NCBI GenBank assembly: GCA_964036665.1
Contig: OZ038531.1
Span: forward strand, 7,874,168-7,938,167
DNA length: 64,000 nt
Direction: 5' to 3'
Source: Gordius sp. MW1
Taxonomy: Eukaryota; Nematomorpha; Gordioida; Gordea; Gordiidae
Position numbers and translations under genes: made by a program. Below are positions 34,801 through 44,742 of this stretch, piece after piece. Positions within the stretch are counted from its first letter, which is position 1. Every line of letters begins with the position of its first letter. The notes under the pieces were generated by a model that saw only the letters and a list, made by a program, of their open reading frames with translations, was not told the origin of the DNA and ran no database searches.

Positions 34801-37800
34801 GGTATTACGGTTTTCTAATTGTTAAGTGATACACCATGTCTATTGACTTTAACATCGAATAATCAATTATTCCTCCATTTTTTTAATATAGCATTTAAAG
34901 GACAATAAAGTTATGATTTTTAGAAAATTCATTGAGTATAGTTATTTAATCGTAATAATTTGACGCCAAATTAACTACGCGCTAAAGTTCATAAATATTT
35001 ATTCGCACGCCCAAGAACAGATATAAATGTCTGGTGACTTTTCAAAGCCATGAAATTCTTGATAAAATTAATAATTTGCTAATTTACGAGATAGTTTATA
35101 AAAGACCGATATTTGATCTTAAAACGCTCACACTTCGAAAATTAGTGATACAAATGAGGTTAAATCTTTTATAATTTAATAATATTAATAGTCTACCAAT
35201 TTTTTTAACAATTTGATGCGGTTGGCCGAACGCGTAAAATTAAGTAAGAAACTTTTCTCTCTGTCCTACAATCTAAAAAAACTATTTAACATTAGGAGGA
35301 GATTATGGGATAGCGGAAAAGATAAAGGAATTGGGTGATCGAATAGATAGCGCGATAGAGGTTGAAAGGGATATTAAAGCTAACCTCGAACAAACGAATG
35401 CCTCCGTTTTGATGCCCAGCCTGCGCCGGCTAAAAGATGAGGCCGAGCCTGCTTTAGAGGATTTGGAGGAAGCCCTCTCTCGGGCTATGACTTATTTTGC
35501 GGATCAAGCCCGACCCGCCTTTAAAGCCGCCGAAAAAGCTTCTGCCGAATTTGGGTCTCAATCCTTCCTTATGTCCAACATGTCGCGCTCGGCTCGCCTC
35601 AAAATTGACGAGTAAGGTTACCTTATGTATGACACCGGCGTTTTTTACCTCTGAAATTGATTGTCGTTTCTGATACTTTATAGTTAGCGAGTATGTGAAA
35701 ATGTGTAATCTTTGTTCGTTTAAAGATATTGCCAATCTTTTTAACGGACAAGACTAAATGTTAGATTTGCTGATTTCAAAATCTAATTTCTCGTTTGCGA
35801 CAAAAGCATCCCTATTTCTCATGATATTTATATTAAAAACGGAAAAAGTGAGCTTTTTAGGGCCTAATTTTAATATCCGAGTTTTATGGGATGTGTATAA
35901 AGCTCGTTAAAATGATAGCAACGTCTAACAGAAAAACGCTGACATATGAATTGATCGACAATGTAACCAAATGTTTTAGCTATTTTTGCACACTTTTTAC
36001 TACAAATCGCAACGCCTATTCATAGCTTAACCAGTCAAGCCGCAAATATTCACACCCTGGCTCGGGATTCACTTAACGTAACTCAGCGAACGGAGGAATT
36101 GGCGGAGGGTATGTTGAAGGGTCAAACAACGCTCAACGATAACATAGAAAACTTGTACAAGAGGTATCACGAATCCGAAGCTCTGTACAACCAAACTCGA
36201 CAATTGTCACAGAGTGCTTTGGAGCACGCCAATTCCACGTACGAAAAAGTGTTGGCAACCTATCAAGAAGCCATAGAGATCAAATTGCCCGAAATTGATA
36301 TTAAAGATCTCCTGAACCAAGCTAACGAAGTTACTGAACAGGTTAGCTAAAGTCTTGTCGGTAAAACCGTTAGAGCGACTTTTATATGCTTTTTTTAATA
36401 TAGTCATGCTTAATGCGACAATTTCTTGAATTTGCCCGAGGCCTGACTAACAATTTTTTAAGCTAACGCTAATGCTTGATCTGAATAGTGAAATTAGATT
36501 TATAATTCCAATATTTGCTCAGTGTTAGGCATAATTTAGTGCAAAGGTTAAGTCCTTTTCCATCTCTTAGTAGTTTAGTAGACCGAGGTGTGGTAGAAAT
36601 TGCGTGTTTGTTTTAATATGGGGAGGGTTTGCTTGCATAATATATTGATAGGACTTTGTAAATGTAGTAGATTTTAATTGTTCACCCCCCTAAGCTCGTC
36701 TATAACTATTTTACTATATTACGCAGACCAACAACGTATTCCCCGTCATAGAAGAATTACTCGTTTCCAACAAAAATTTGCTGCGAGACGCGGAAGAAAG
36801 AGCAGCCGTCTTAAATCGGATTTTGGAAGAAGCGATCCGTGAACAGCAAGCTACGGATGAGATGTTGGCAGATGTGGATGTATCGCGGGCCCGGGCTGCT
36901 AAGGCACTCGAAGATGCGGAAAAAACGCTCAACGAAGCCAAAGATACCCTTAAAACTCTTCAAGGTTTGTCCACTTCATGAAGGTTTTGCACGAATTTTA
37001 CCATTTTTAATGCTTTGAAAAGTTCAAAATTATAAAAGAATGATATATTTTGAGGTTATTAGGGTAACGTTAAAATCCGTAAGTAGAGTAATCTTGAAAG
37101 GTGCGATTAGTTTTTTAACTCCTGAATCAAGGGGGTTATTCGCTGGTCTTCATAAGTTTGGTATTAGAACTCAGTTTTCATGGGAACCTTAGCTTTAGAT
37201 TTTGTTACACCCTATGCTGGCTAACATTAAGATTTCGTAGAGAGCAGACGTTAGAGTTTTCGAAAGCCTTTATACGTCAATATGGCTCAAAAATATTTAT
37301 TAAACTTGTGGCTAATAATAAAATTCTAATTCTACGTCCATGAATTAATGCTATGCGCTTTTTAATTTAATAGTCTCGAATGCAGAAATATTTACAAATT
37401 GTTTTTTATCCCATTTTGCTTAGGATTTGACGGGGAAATTCATAGTAATCAGCATAGCGCGACGTTGGCCATGCAAGAAATCCCCAAGATACAGGCATTG
37501 ATCGAAGAAACTGAACACAAACGGGTTGAAACCGAACAAAAATTGCTTTCGACTCAGAGCGAAGTTGAGGCTGCCAAAGAACAGGCTCTCGAAGCGAAGG
37601 AAATCATGGAGACTATCAAAGATGTAATTCGGTTTTGTCCGAGTTATACTATTAAAAAAGATTGCAATTTTAATCCGCCTCCTTTGTCTTAAATTGGTTT
37701 AGCAAACCATAAATTGCGTAGCAATCAATAATTTAGTGACCGGTATTTATTTATTTGACCCGATATTTTATTGAAAAGATAGTTAGGCAGAGTGAGTGCT

Positions 37801-39464
37801 AGTTTGGGTTATGTTTAAAGTAGTTATCAACTTTTCAAATGCATTCATATTAATAAACTTTAAGAGTCTTGTCCCCTTAGTACGTAGGGGGTAATTATAG
37901 TCGCACTTGAAAAATTATGGTTACAAATTATTATTAGCAAAGGGTGCAATTGGATACTACACCTAGTTAGTGGCCTTATAACGTTTCACCTTTTTAAACA
38001 TGAATATTAGCCTAATATGTAAAAATTTAGTGATTTTGATATGTTCCAAGATTTCTAAAGTGGCGGAGGCTTTTAACGATAACTAATTTAAATGGATTCC
38101 TATTATTATTTTTAGTTTTTGCATTTTAACTTTGTATCAATTTCGTTTTAGAGGGCTAGATGAGAGGGACCTTTATAACTTTTGGGCATGCATGAACTGC
38201 GTTCAAATATATAGGCCGCCGGTTTAAATGATATTAAGAATCACCCTATACATAAATAATTTTATATTAAGCTGCCGAAAATAATTGCTCTAAGGTTAAA
38301 TTTTGTAACTTTTGTTTTTAAACAGCAAGCTTCCATGATTCAGAAAGAGGTGGACACCTTGATAAAGGACGGTGCCTTGTTAAGTGAAAAATCTGGGCAA
38401 CTCAGGGAAAATATAACTCGTCTCGAGATCGAATTGACTACCTACGAAACCAAAGTTAGCGCCGAAGCTTCATTGGCTACTGAAGTAATTAAAACTTTCA
38501 TTAAATTTTTGATACATCATATTTGCCCATCAAATGTGATGTTAAGCATATGTGGCCAATGATAGAATCTAATTATAAATAAGCATTTGATAGGGCCATA
38601 AATTATATTAATGTTCTGAAGTTATTCTTGTTCAGAAGTATGTATTTAGTTTCGTCATTATATTTTTTGGAAGTAATTAGGTGTCTGATTAATCATTATT
38701 TTTTCTAACAACTTATAAACGATTAACAGGCTGTTTTGAGAGCCGAGGAAGCACAAAGCAAAGGTTCCCACAATTTGCACAAAGTGACTGAAGCGCTGGA
38801 TTTATTGGCTGACATCCAAGATCAACTGGGTGAGATTTTACATACACGATTTAATATGATTTAAAACTCTGACAAAGAACTACTGTGCAATGAGTTAATT
38901 AGGCATAGATGTAACAAACTTCAACTATTATTGCAAAATTCATTTTAATTTATTAATGCAACCCTCTTTAATAGAGGGTTGATACTCGTAATTTCCATCT
39001 GAGTATTATAATGTAGCAAATTACTAGAGATAATAAACTAAAAAATTTTATGCTATCAATTTCATAATCTATGTATCATATAAAATTAGCATTTTAACGC
39101 AATATCATGAGCATTTGTGGGTACTTTTAAGATATGTCACCCATTTAGTGATTTTTTCAATGGTGTAAAACTAAATCAAAGATTTTTGAATACTATGTTA
39201 TAATTTTCAGAGAATCTCGGAATTGTGGACAAAGAACAGCTAGATATACTGGAACTAGAACTTCAACGGGCCGAACAAGAGGTGGCTCAAGCTGATCTCG
39301 ACAATAGGATAGCGAAATTAATAGAGGCGGAACAGGAGCAATCAAGAACATTAGAAAGTTACGAAAAACAATTGAACTCATTGAGAGCGGACGTCGAAAA
39401 CGTTAAAGCCATTAAGGAAAGTTTGCCCGAAGGCTGTTTTAAGGTTGTCAAACTCGAACCTTAA
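19561..39464 (+). CDS. LanB2: Laminin subunit gamma (LAMC1/LanB2-type), complete, 20 coding exons
   Basis: Encodes the gamma chain of the secreted laminin trimer of basement membranes. Exons: 19561-19945, 23970-24268, 25751-25881, 26419-26597, 27127-27312, 28074-28353, 28840-29105, 29661-30090, 30948-31270, 32162-32392, 32761-33057, 33923-34060, 34610-34801, 35296-35611, 36026-36341, 36727-36964, 37424-37623, 38326-38484, 38730-38829, 39211-39464. All junctions keep phase and add to 4,920 nt, 1,639 residues, the expected length for an invertebrate gamma chain. Order: signal peptide, LN (about 25-271), LE repeats, L4 (about 505-690), LE repeats to about 1050, coiled coil to the end. Intron 7 uses a GC donor; all others are GT-AG. 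A gamma rather than beta chain is shown by the single L4 and the GCF-containing C-terminus. It converges on the minus-strand gene ending at 40678. Confidence 0.97.
22131..22289. mobile_element. CGTAGCC-family MITE in laminin intron 1
   Basis: Left end CATGGGCGCTAGC and right end CGACGCCCATG, with the family's internal AGAGGGGGGCA and AACAAATTTTTGGATTTAGA. Flanking 8-mers match only partly, so the target duplication has decayed. Confidence 0.6.
22789..22858. mobile_element. 70-bp CGTAGCC-family MITE with intact target duplication
   Basis: CATAGGCTTAGCCAGG...CCTGGCTACGCCCATG, bracketed by GGCTAAAT on both sides (22781-22788, 22859-22866). It is barely more than two terminal repeats and a G-run. 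Confidence 0.82.
23743..23903. mobile_element. CGTAGCC-family MITE, inverted copy
   Basis: Left end ATGAGCGTAGCCAGGG, internal AAATTTCATTTTGCCCCTCC; the right end is decayed (ACTCTCATG). It ends 66 bp before laminin exon 2. No clear target duplication. Confidence 0.6.
24269..25750. other. Laminin intron 2, nothing recognised
   Basis: AT-rich. A not-I-like GCGGCCGC word is at 24677. No MITE or gene seen; open frames are short and featureless. Confidence 0.5.
25933..25993. mobile_element. Very short TAGTGTTG-family hAT MITE
   Basis: TAGTGTTGTAAAAACGGC...TTTTACAACACTA, 61 bp, in laminin intron 3. Flanks GTACGTGC and GTACGTAT match in six of eight positions. The copy has lost almost all internal sequence. 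Confidence 0.75.
26163..26336. mobile_element. TAGTGTTG-family hAT MITE, 174 bp
   Basis: Begins TAGTGTCGTAAAAACGGC and ends with its complement (one extra AC). Flanks CTTCATAA and CTCCATAA match in seven of eight bases. Ends 82 bp before laminin exon 4 in the same intron as the 61-bp copy. Confidence 0.8.
26419..28900 (+). CDS. LanB2: Laminin gamma, first LE (EGF-like) block (exons 4-7 start)
   Basis: Exons 4, 5, 6 and the start of 7 encode cysteine-rich LE modules: [73 protein letters not shown]. The exon 4 acceptor is an unusual purine-rich ATCAATGGTAAAG, chosen because it alone restores the Arg codon split across exons 3 and 4; the better-looking CCTCAG at 26390 leads to a stop. These modules form the stiff rod of the short arm. 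Confidence 0.93.
27807..27939. mobile_element. CGTAGCC-family MITE in laminin intron 5
   Basis: CATGCGCGTAGCCAG...CTAGCTAGGCCCATC; flanks TCACTTTC and TCACTCTC match in seven of eight. A further partial piece of the family is at about 27970-28016, next to the exon 6 acceptor. Confidence 0.75.
28572..28797. repeat. 113-bp tandem duplication in laminin intron 6
   Basis: Units at 28572-28684 and 28685-28797 share CCTATAATTT.GGG, GAGTTATGTAGCT, GGACAACTTCTGTGCG and AAAAGTGTTTCTTTT.ACAG. Each ends with a pyrimidine-rich ACAG resembling a 3' splice site, just upstream of the true exon 7 acceptor at 28839. Confidence 0.82.
28901..30060 (+). CDS. LanB2: Laminin gamma, L4 (laminin IV type A) domain (exons 7-8)
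   Basis: Exon 7 from about SGSSRYVAR to YFVAP and exon 8 ([58 protein letters not shown]) form the globular L4 domain inserted in an LE repeat, as in LAMC1. The intron between them (29106-29660) begins with GC: exon 7 ends CCAG and continues GCATGT. No GT donor nearby keeps the frame into exon 8. Confidence 0.93.
30061..34060 (+). CDS. LanB2: Laminin gamma, second LE block with nidogen-binding-type module (exons 8-12)
   Basis: Exons 9-12 encode further LE modules ([54 protein letters not shown]). Exon 10 has [19 protein letters not shown], which aligns with the LAMC1 loop that binds nidogen (core Asp-Pro-Asn-x-Val). Here the Val position is Ile, and Asp and Asn are kept. So nidogen linkage to collagen IV is probably retained (inference). 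Confidence 0.92.
30106..30281. mobile_element. TAGTGTTG-family hAT MITE beside a laminin donor site
   Basis: TAGTGTTGTAAAAACGAC...TTTTTACAACACTA, 176 bp, starting only 15 bp after the end of laminin exon 8 (30090). Flanks TACTATAG and ATGTATAG share their last five bases. Confidence 0.75.
30282..30947. other. Rest of laminin intron 8, nothing recognised
   Basis: AT-rich with no domain-bearing frame or full repeat. Confidence 0.45.
31300..31680 (-). pseudogene. LINE 3' coding fragment in laminin intron 9
   Basis: Minus-strand frame [19 protein letters not shown], then [15 protein letters not shown] and [10 protein letters not shown], matching 16595-17060 in order. Upstream parts (WSLGYTKLD-like, [12 protein letters not shown]-like) are in other frames. 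A dead LINE fragment inserted opposite to the laminin gene. The rest of this intron (31681-32161) is anonymous. Confidence 0.75.
33090..33255. mobile_element. CGTAGCC-family MITE in laminin intron 11, intact target duplication
   Basis: CATGGACGTAGCCAAGG...CTGGCTACGCCCATG with AGTATGAC on both sides (33082-33089, 33256-33263). 166 bp, opposite orientation to the intron 5 copy. The remainder of the intron to 33922 shows nothing recognisable. Confidence 0.87.
34610..39464 (+). CDS. LanB2: Laminin gamma, coiled-coil domain and C-terminus (exons 13-20)
   Basis: Exon 13 opens with [13 protein letters not shown]: the paired Cys that tie the three chains at the start of the coiled coil. Exons 13-20 are rich in Glu, Lys, Leu and Ala with heptad-like spacing ([57 protein letters not shown]). 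The chain ends LPEGCF plus a short tail ending KLEP. The Cys bonds to the beta chain. The integrin-relevant Glu of LAMC1 is third from the end; here the Glu is second from the end. All introns in this part are 245-702 bp. Confidence 0.95.
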
Positions 39465-39498
39465 AACGCGATCTTTACAACCACAACAAATAACATTC

Positions 39499-39627
39499 AT
39501 TAGGCGTAGCCAGAGAAGGGCAAAAAAATCTATACAATTATCAACCCTAGAATAAAATATGGATGCAATCAAGGTATCCTTTTTCACGGCCTACTTTTTA
39601 TAGTTTTAAATCCTGGCTACGCCCATG
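39499..39627. mobile_element. CGTAGCC-family MITE in the laminin 3' UTR
   Basis: TTAGGCGTAGCCAG...CCTGGCTACGCCCATG, starting about 35 bp after the laminin stop codon. It contains AATAAA at 39551-39556. No clear target duplication was found. Confidence 0.72.
39551..39556 (+). terminator. Candidate laminin poly(A) signal (AATAAA)
   Basis: First AATAAA after the stop codon at 39464. It lies inside a MITE. Another lies at 40325-40330, so the true 3' end is undecided. Confidence 0.4.
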
Positions 39628-40524
39628 ACAAATCATATTTACACTACAAGAATTAGTGCATTAACACGTGTCCCCTCTTTCTTACCCATACCCTTAATAA
39701 TCAAAAACTAAATTTGTTGCCATATAGATTAGTGTTTATTAAAGTGAGTTTTCACTGACCATCCACCGTAGCTTACTATTAAGCTAATTATGTTGCACAT
39801 TTTTTTAAAAAGGCCTTCTCCAATAGTTGTACGTTTTATTATGACCCTTTATCGATTGCCTCAATTTGTGAATGTTTTCCTTCACAACGCTCATACCCAA
39901 ATACTTTATATACCATAAATTTTTTTATAGAAAAAAACGTAAAAATATTCAAACGTTTCGACGTATCGCGGTAATTTTAACGAATTTTATACTTTGCCTA
40001 TTTGCCCCATTTTTTATTTGATCCATCATCCTACACTCATCGTCGTGTGCCTTTAATTTAGACCCTCAACCTATTTCCCTTTTTTAAATTTTTTATTTTA
40101 TACTTTCCCTGACCCTCACGATAAAAGTTGGTTACATTTCACAATTATATGATCGCATCATTTAACTAAATTAACATTACACATCCTTCAATACTATGCC
40201 ATGTTACATACGAACGTTGTAAAAGTACAATCAAACCACGCATATCATGTACATTCATTTTTTACATTTACGATAATTTTTACACGCTCTGCATTTTATA
40301 AATCATGTGCTGGACATTAGTGAGAATAAACGCAATTTTTGTACCCCGGCCGTTTTCTGCATGCAAACAAAACACACATACATAAATAATAGAAAATAAA
40401 AGAAATTTCAAATCAAAAAATCACTAAAAATTTATTAAGGTGAAAAATATAAAAATATTTTATAAAATAATGGCTGGATTTTAAAAAGTGGTAATTTCTT
40501 TCTCTGTAAATTTTGATGAACGTT
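39628..40524. other. Convergent intergenic interval
   Basis: Separates the laminin stop from the minus-strand gene's 3' end. AT-rich, no gene. Probably contains 3' UTR of one or both genes. Confidence 0.5.
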
Positions 40525-40530
40525 TTTATT
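40525..40530 (-). terminator. Candidate poly(A) signal of the CCDC137-like gene
   Basis: AATAAA on the minus strand, about 150 bp beyond the stop codon at 40678. Confidence 0.45.
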
Positions 40531-40677
40531 CAATGGAGGTTCAGAATTCTGATTATAAAAAATAGTTTACATTCAACTTGAATTTGCTTTATAAATTAAT
40601 AATTGAAATGGCTGTAAAGCTTAATTCTTTAAACTCGGAAGCAAATTTTAAGTATTTATTTCATAATGGTTCAAACT

Positions 40678-43600
40678 CTAATTATAAATATTTAAAACCA
40701 GCTTAAGTTTGCTCTTTGGAGTTTTAACAAATCTGTTTACATAATTCTTGTTTAGTTTGCTTATAGAAAAAGATAAATTTACTTTATGTTGCAAAGAAAC
40801 TTTGAGTTTTGGTTTGTGTGTTATTTGTGGAGGACAATTGACCACTTCACCAAATTTAACCTGTTCATGAGGCAAAGAAAAATCTTGCAATTTGTCAAGG
40901 TGTCTTTTAACCTTTCTTGAAACTTTTTCCCGTTTTCTTGCCTTATCTTTACTACACAATAATTAAATCAATTTTTTATAAAAATAAATACATACTGTAA
41001 TAATCATTAAAAGTGTATTTACTTTGATTTGTTAAGAAATGTCATCTTGAGACTTAGAAAATTCATAATATTTACTTTGTTATATTAGAAAACTTATAAT
41101 AAGCTTCTGATATAATCTCAAGATATGGCGGTTTTTGGTTAAAATGTAAATAAGAAATTTGTGGAAATGCTTAATAACGATTCGTCAAAAAAAAGACGAT
41201 TTTCGACCGACCATTTCAGATCAGGATATGGTGAGGGTGTAGGCCTCATTTACTAGATTAATTTCTGAAAGTTTTAGCCATTTTGGGCCAATACTTTTTA
41301 AGTTATGGACGTTTAAAGGGCCAAAATCACGTTGGGGACCGTTTAATGAATTTTACTATTTTTGTCATATTTTTGAAAGTAATTGCGTTATTCACTCAGA
41401 TTTTGGTGCATTTTGTTCCTAAAAAAATTCTCTATCGAAATAATTTAACCAAAAACCTCAAACATTTGCGGTTAATTTTTTGTGGTAAAATTAGTGAAAA
41501 ATCATAAAAACATATTTCTCCGGTATATGAAATAACCAATTTCACAATGTGAACTCCTTTATGACCCATGATCATATTTCAATCATAAAAAGTTTGGGCG
41601 CGGCTACGAGATGGTCAAAAATTCGAAAAATTGCATTTTCAACAAAAATATTTATAGATGGCGGTATAATCAATTATCACAAGAACATATTATGGTGTTT
41701 GCTTTTTTCAATTCCAACCTTTGGACCCTTTGTGAAATCCCTCCCATTAAAAACATAATAATATCACGGAAGTGGAACTTCTTAGCCCACCAGACTAGAC
41801 GCAATGGACTAAACATTTGCTTAAGATCAATACTATGGAGACCGCCCCAACTAAGAAATCTAAAATGTCGAGGATCCTGGATCCACAAAACTTTCTCTGA
41901 ACTCCGCTCTCTCAACCACGAGTGGAATACTATAATCCCTATAATGCAAAACAGATCCGCTTGGAAAACCTTCTCTGCCTCCAATTTCCCCACAAAATAT
42001 CCCCTCCCAGCCGCCTCAACTTCGAATAGTCTCTCAACTCAGCAACATCCCAGATAGTATATATATAATTTTTTTTTTTTTTTTTTTTTTTTTTTTGAGT
42101 TTGAGTTTGACGCCCAAACTAGTTAACCATGGAGAGCCTTCTAGGCCTTACACCAAAATCTGAATGGATAATCGGTAGCCCCTCAACCCAACTGCATCGT
42201 AAATAAGCCCCAATCCGACGCCCAAACTAGTTAACCAGCGATGGAGAGCCTCCTAGCGAGTACCACAATCTGATTGGAGAATCGGTAGCTCCTCAAACCA
42301 ACCACATCGTAAAAAGACTTTCTTTCCACACCATCGATCCGTGAGCCCGAGGCCGACGCTCTAGCGAACAATGGAAAACCTTCAAGTCCTCTCACCGCAA
42401 TCTCAAGGAAGTGTCGTGTCCTTAATATTTAATATTTATATGCTTATATTAGTCTCATGCATGGTCCGCTTTTGCTTATACTTTAGTGCTTCTTACTAAC
42501 AATACTGACCTTCGCTTTAGTATACTAACAAATTAACCACTAACCTACTAACAACTGAACACGTAACCTTTGGTTAGCGTGGCCCGAGATGCACCAATGG
42601 TGTTAGATGGGACTCAATCTTAGCTAGCCGATTTAGCTAAGCTCTTGTTTGTCGTCGGGGCTTATACATACATACATACATACAAATTTTTAAAAAATAT
42701 ATGGTAAATAAATAATATTGGATTAAAAATCAACTTAAATTTTGAACTTTTATTTACGTGGTGGGCAAGTAACCGAGTTTGAAAATAAATTTAGGTTTAA
42801 TTAAGATAAAAAATGGTCACAACTAGCAAGAAATTTTTCTTAAAATACCTTTCATCCTGCATAAATTTTTTATTTTTAGCATGGATTATCAGTATAAAAA
42901 TAAAAATATATGAGCAATTTTGCCATCATATTAGTATTTATTTATTTTTTTAACCTCATATTAATTTTAGCATACCCCTATATCATTTAAGTTAAAATTC
43001 AAGATCTAATTTTCAAACTCGGATAATTGCCAATTGCGCAGAAAAAAAATCAAATTTAAGTTTATTTTTATTCCAATATTATTCATTTACCATGTTTTAT
43101 AAATTTGCAATTTGATAAAAAATAAACACCATGATATGTTCTTGTGATAATCGATTATACCGCCATCTATAAATATTTTTGTTGAAAATGCAATTTTTCG
43201 AATTTTTGACCATCTCGTAGCCGCGCCCAAACTTTTTATGATTGAAACATGATAATGGGTCATAAAGGAGTTCACATTGTGAAATTGGTGATTTCATATA
43301 CCGGAGAAATATGTTTTTATGATTTTTCACTAATTTTAAAATTAGCCGCAAAAGTTTGAGGTTTTTGGTTAAATTATTTCGATAGAGAATTTTTTTAGGA
43401 ACAAAATGCACCAAAATCTGAGTGAATAACGCAATTACTTTCAAAAATATGACAAAAATAGTAAAATCCATAAAACGCTCCCGAACGTGATTTTGGCCCT
43501 TTAAACGTCCATAACTTAAAAAGTATTGGCCCAAAATGGCTAAAACTTTCAGAAATTAATCTAATAAATGAGACCTACACCCTCACCAAAAATTATCCTG

Positions 43601-44645
43601 ATCTGAAATGGTCGGTCGAAACCGTTTTGATTTGTCCTGGAATGGCCCATAAGCCATAGATTAATTAACATTTTTCTTAATCAAATGCAAATGATCTCAT
43701 CAATTATTTTGTATCAAACATTTATAAGGCAATAAAATTTTGCAAAAATTAAATTTTTATAAATAAAATGAATATTAGGCTAAAACAAATATATTTTAAT
43801 TCCCTATTTGTGAATTTCAATATACCTAATAGTGAGACTGGGAGTAAACAAAAAATATAATATTTATATTAACCTTTTTCTTTTATCACTCTTGGATTTT
43901 AAATTGCTAATTAAACCATCTCTGTTGTCAAAGTCACATTCGTATTTAGCTTCAAATTTTGATTGTAATATAGCCTAAACCTTGAATGTTTAAAAAGTAG
44001 ATATAGCATACTTCACGAGCCCTTTTATCAATTCTGTGTTTAAAAATGGATTCATTTTCATAAGTCCCTTTGATGAAATTACTTGTGTCAGAGTGCCTTG
44101 TATTTTCAAAATTATTGGCTAAATATTAATGATTAACATTTATTGTATAATGCTAAATAATATTAGTCTTTATTAAAACAAATACTGATTTGTCAATTAT
44201 AAAGCAATTAATATTTACTTGGGTTTGCACCCAAATCAAATATTTTTTTAAAGGATTTAGGGATCTTTTGTTCTTTTAATAAATCCTCATCTTTTGTGGA
44301 GTGTTTTATTTCACTAAAAAATATAATAAAATATATAGCTTTTACATGATAGCATCCTGAAAACGATTATAGGATTTCTTTTTATTAACCATAATACGTA
44401 ACTCACCTGAATAAATTTCAGGTCATAGTCAAAATGTTACCTCGGAGAAGTAAAATTGAAAATAAGTTTAGGGGAACAAAATAGTTATTTAGTTACTGTA
44501 TACTTTTTGCCGTTCTCTTTACTCAAATATGTCTTGTCTCTTAGCGGTTACTGCATAAATGGGTTATATGATAAATATCATACGTGTTTCCACACCTGTT
44601 TGCTAAATACTTTAAGATATGAAATAAACGTCCCTTAACGGCCAT
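40678..44645 (-). CDS. CCDC137: CCDC137-like gene, 5 exons (first exon tentative)
   Basis: Minus-strand exons in order: 44596-44645 (tentative, ATG at 44645), 44219-44313, 44012-44118, 43874-43974, 40678-40951. Phases agree at every junction. Products include EQKIPKSFKKIFDLG, YENESIFKHRIDKRAREAIL, SKFEAKYECDFDNRDGL, then a lysine/arginine-rich stretch (KARKREKVSRKVKRHLDKL) and VKFGEVVNCPPQITHKP. The last motif and the basic helix match what I recall of coiled-coil domain protein 137, a small nuclear/nucleolar protein. Predicted length is about 208 residues. The tentative first exon has a good context (AAGATGG) and donor phase but no recognisable domain. Intron 4 (2,922 bp) contains a 2.4-kb inverted-repeat element. 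The gene converges on laminin. Confidence 0.62.
41700..42057 (+). pseudogene. LINE-like ORF fragment, same family as 5231-5476
   Basis: Encodes CEIPPIKNI, SRKWNFLAHQTRR, CLRSILWRPPQLRNLKC, WIHKTFSEL and NHEWNTIIPIMQNRSAWKTF, ending at a stop near 42057. The end resembles the last helix of non-LTR ORF2 proteins. Family identity is an inference. The reading frame starts inside the left arm of the inverted-repeat element. Confidence 0.55.
42109..42412. repeat. Tandem repeat of about 110 bp, 2.5 copies
   Basis: Units begin GACGCCCAAACTAGTTAACC at about 42109 and 42219 and share ATGGAGAGCCT, AATCGGTAGC and CATCGTAAA. A third, weaker unit follows 42353. Confidence 0.75.
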
Positions 44646-44742
44646 CTTTATTATTACTTTGAAAAAAGATTAAACGGGGGCTGTTCACATTTACAAGCTA
44701 AAATATTCTACTCTGCAAAACAGTTTTATTTTTACTAACATA

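Larger units (their letters stand above)
41193..43632. mobile_element. 2.4-kb element with ~490-bp terminal inverted repeats
   Basis: Left arm 41193-41702 and right arm 43124-43632 are inverted copies, with matching words such as CGACCGACCATTTCAGATCA, GTTATGGACGTTTAAAGGGC and TATTTATAGATGGCGGTATA. The inner 1.4 kb holds a LINE-like coding fragment (41703-42057), a T-run (42069-42096) and a 110-bp tandem repeat (42109-42412). Arms carry an open frame but no transposase motif. It sits in the large intron of the CCDC137-like gene. Exact ends and target duplication are unclear. Confidence 0.8.

Noticed and set aside
44396-44450. First exon of the CCDC137-like gene ending at the strong donor CAG|GTGAGT
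   Set aside because: In the phase required by the next exon it contains TGA just before the donor, and no ATG follows.
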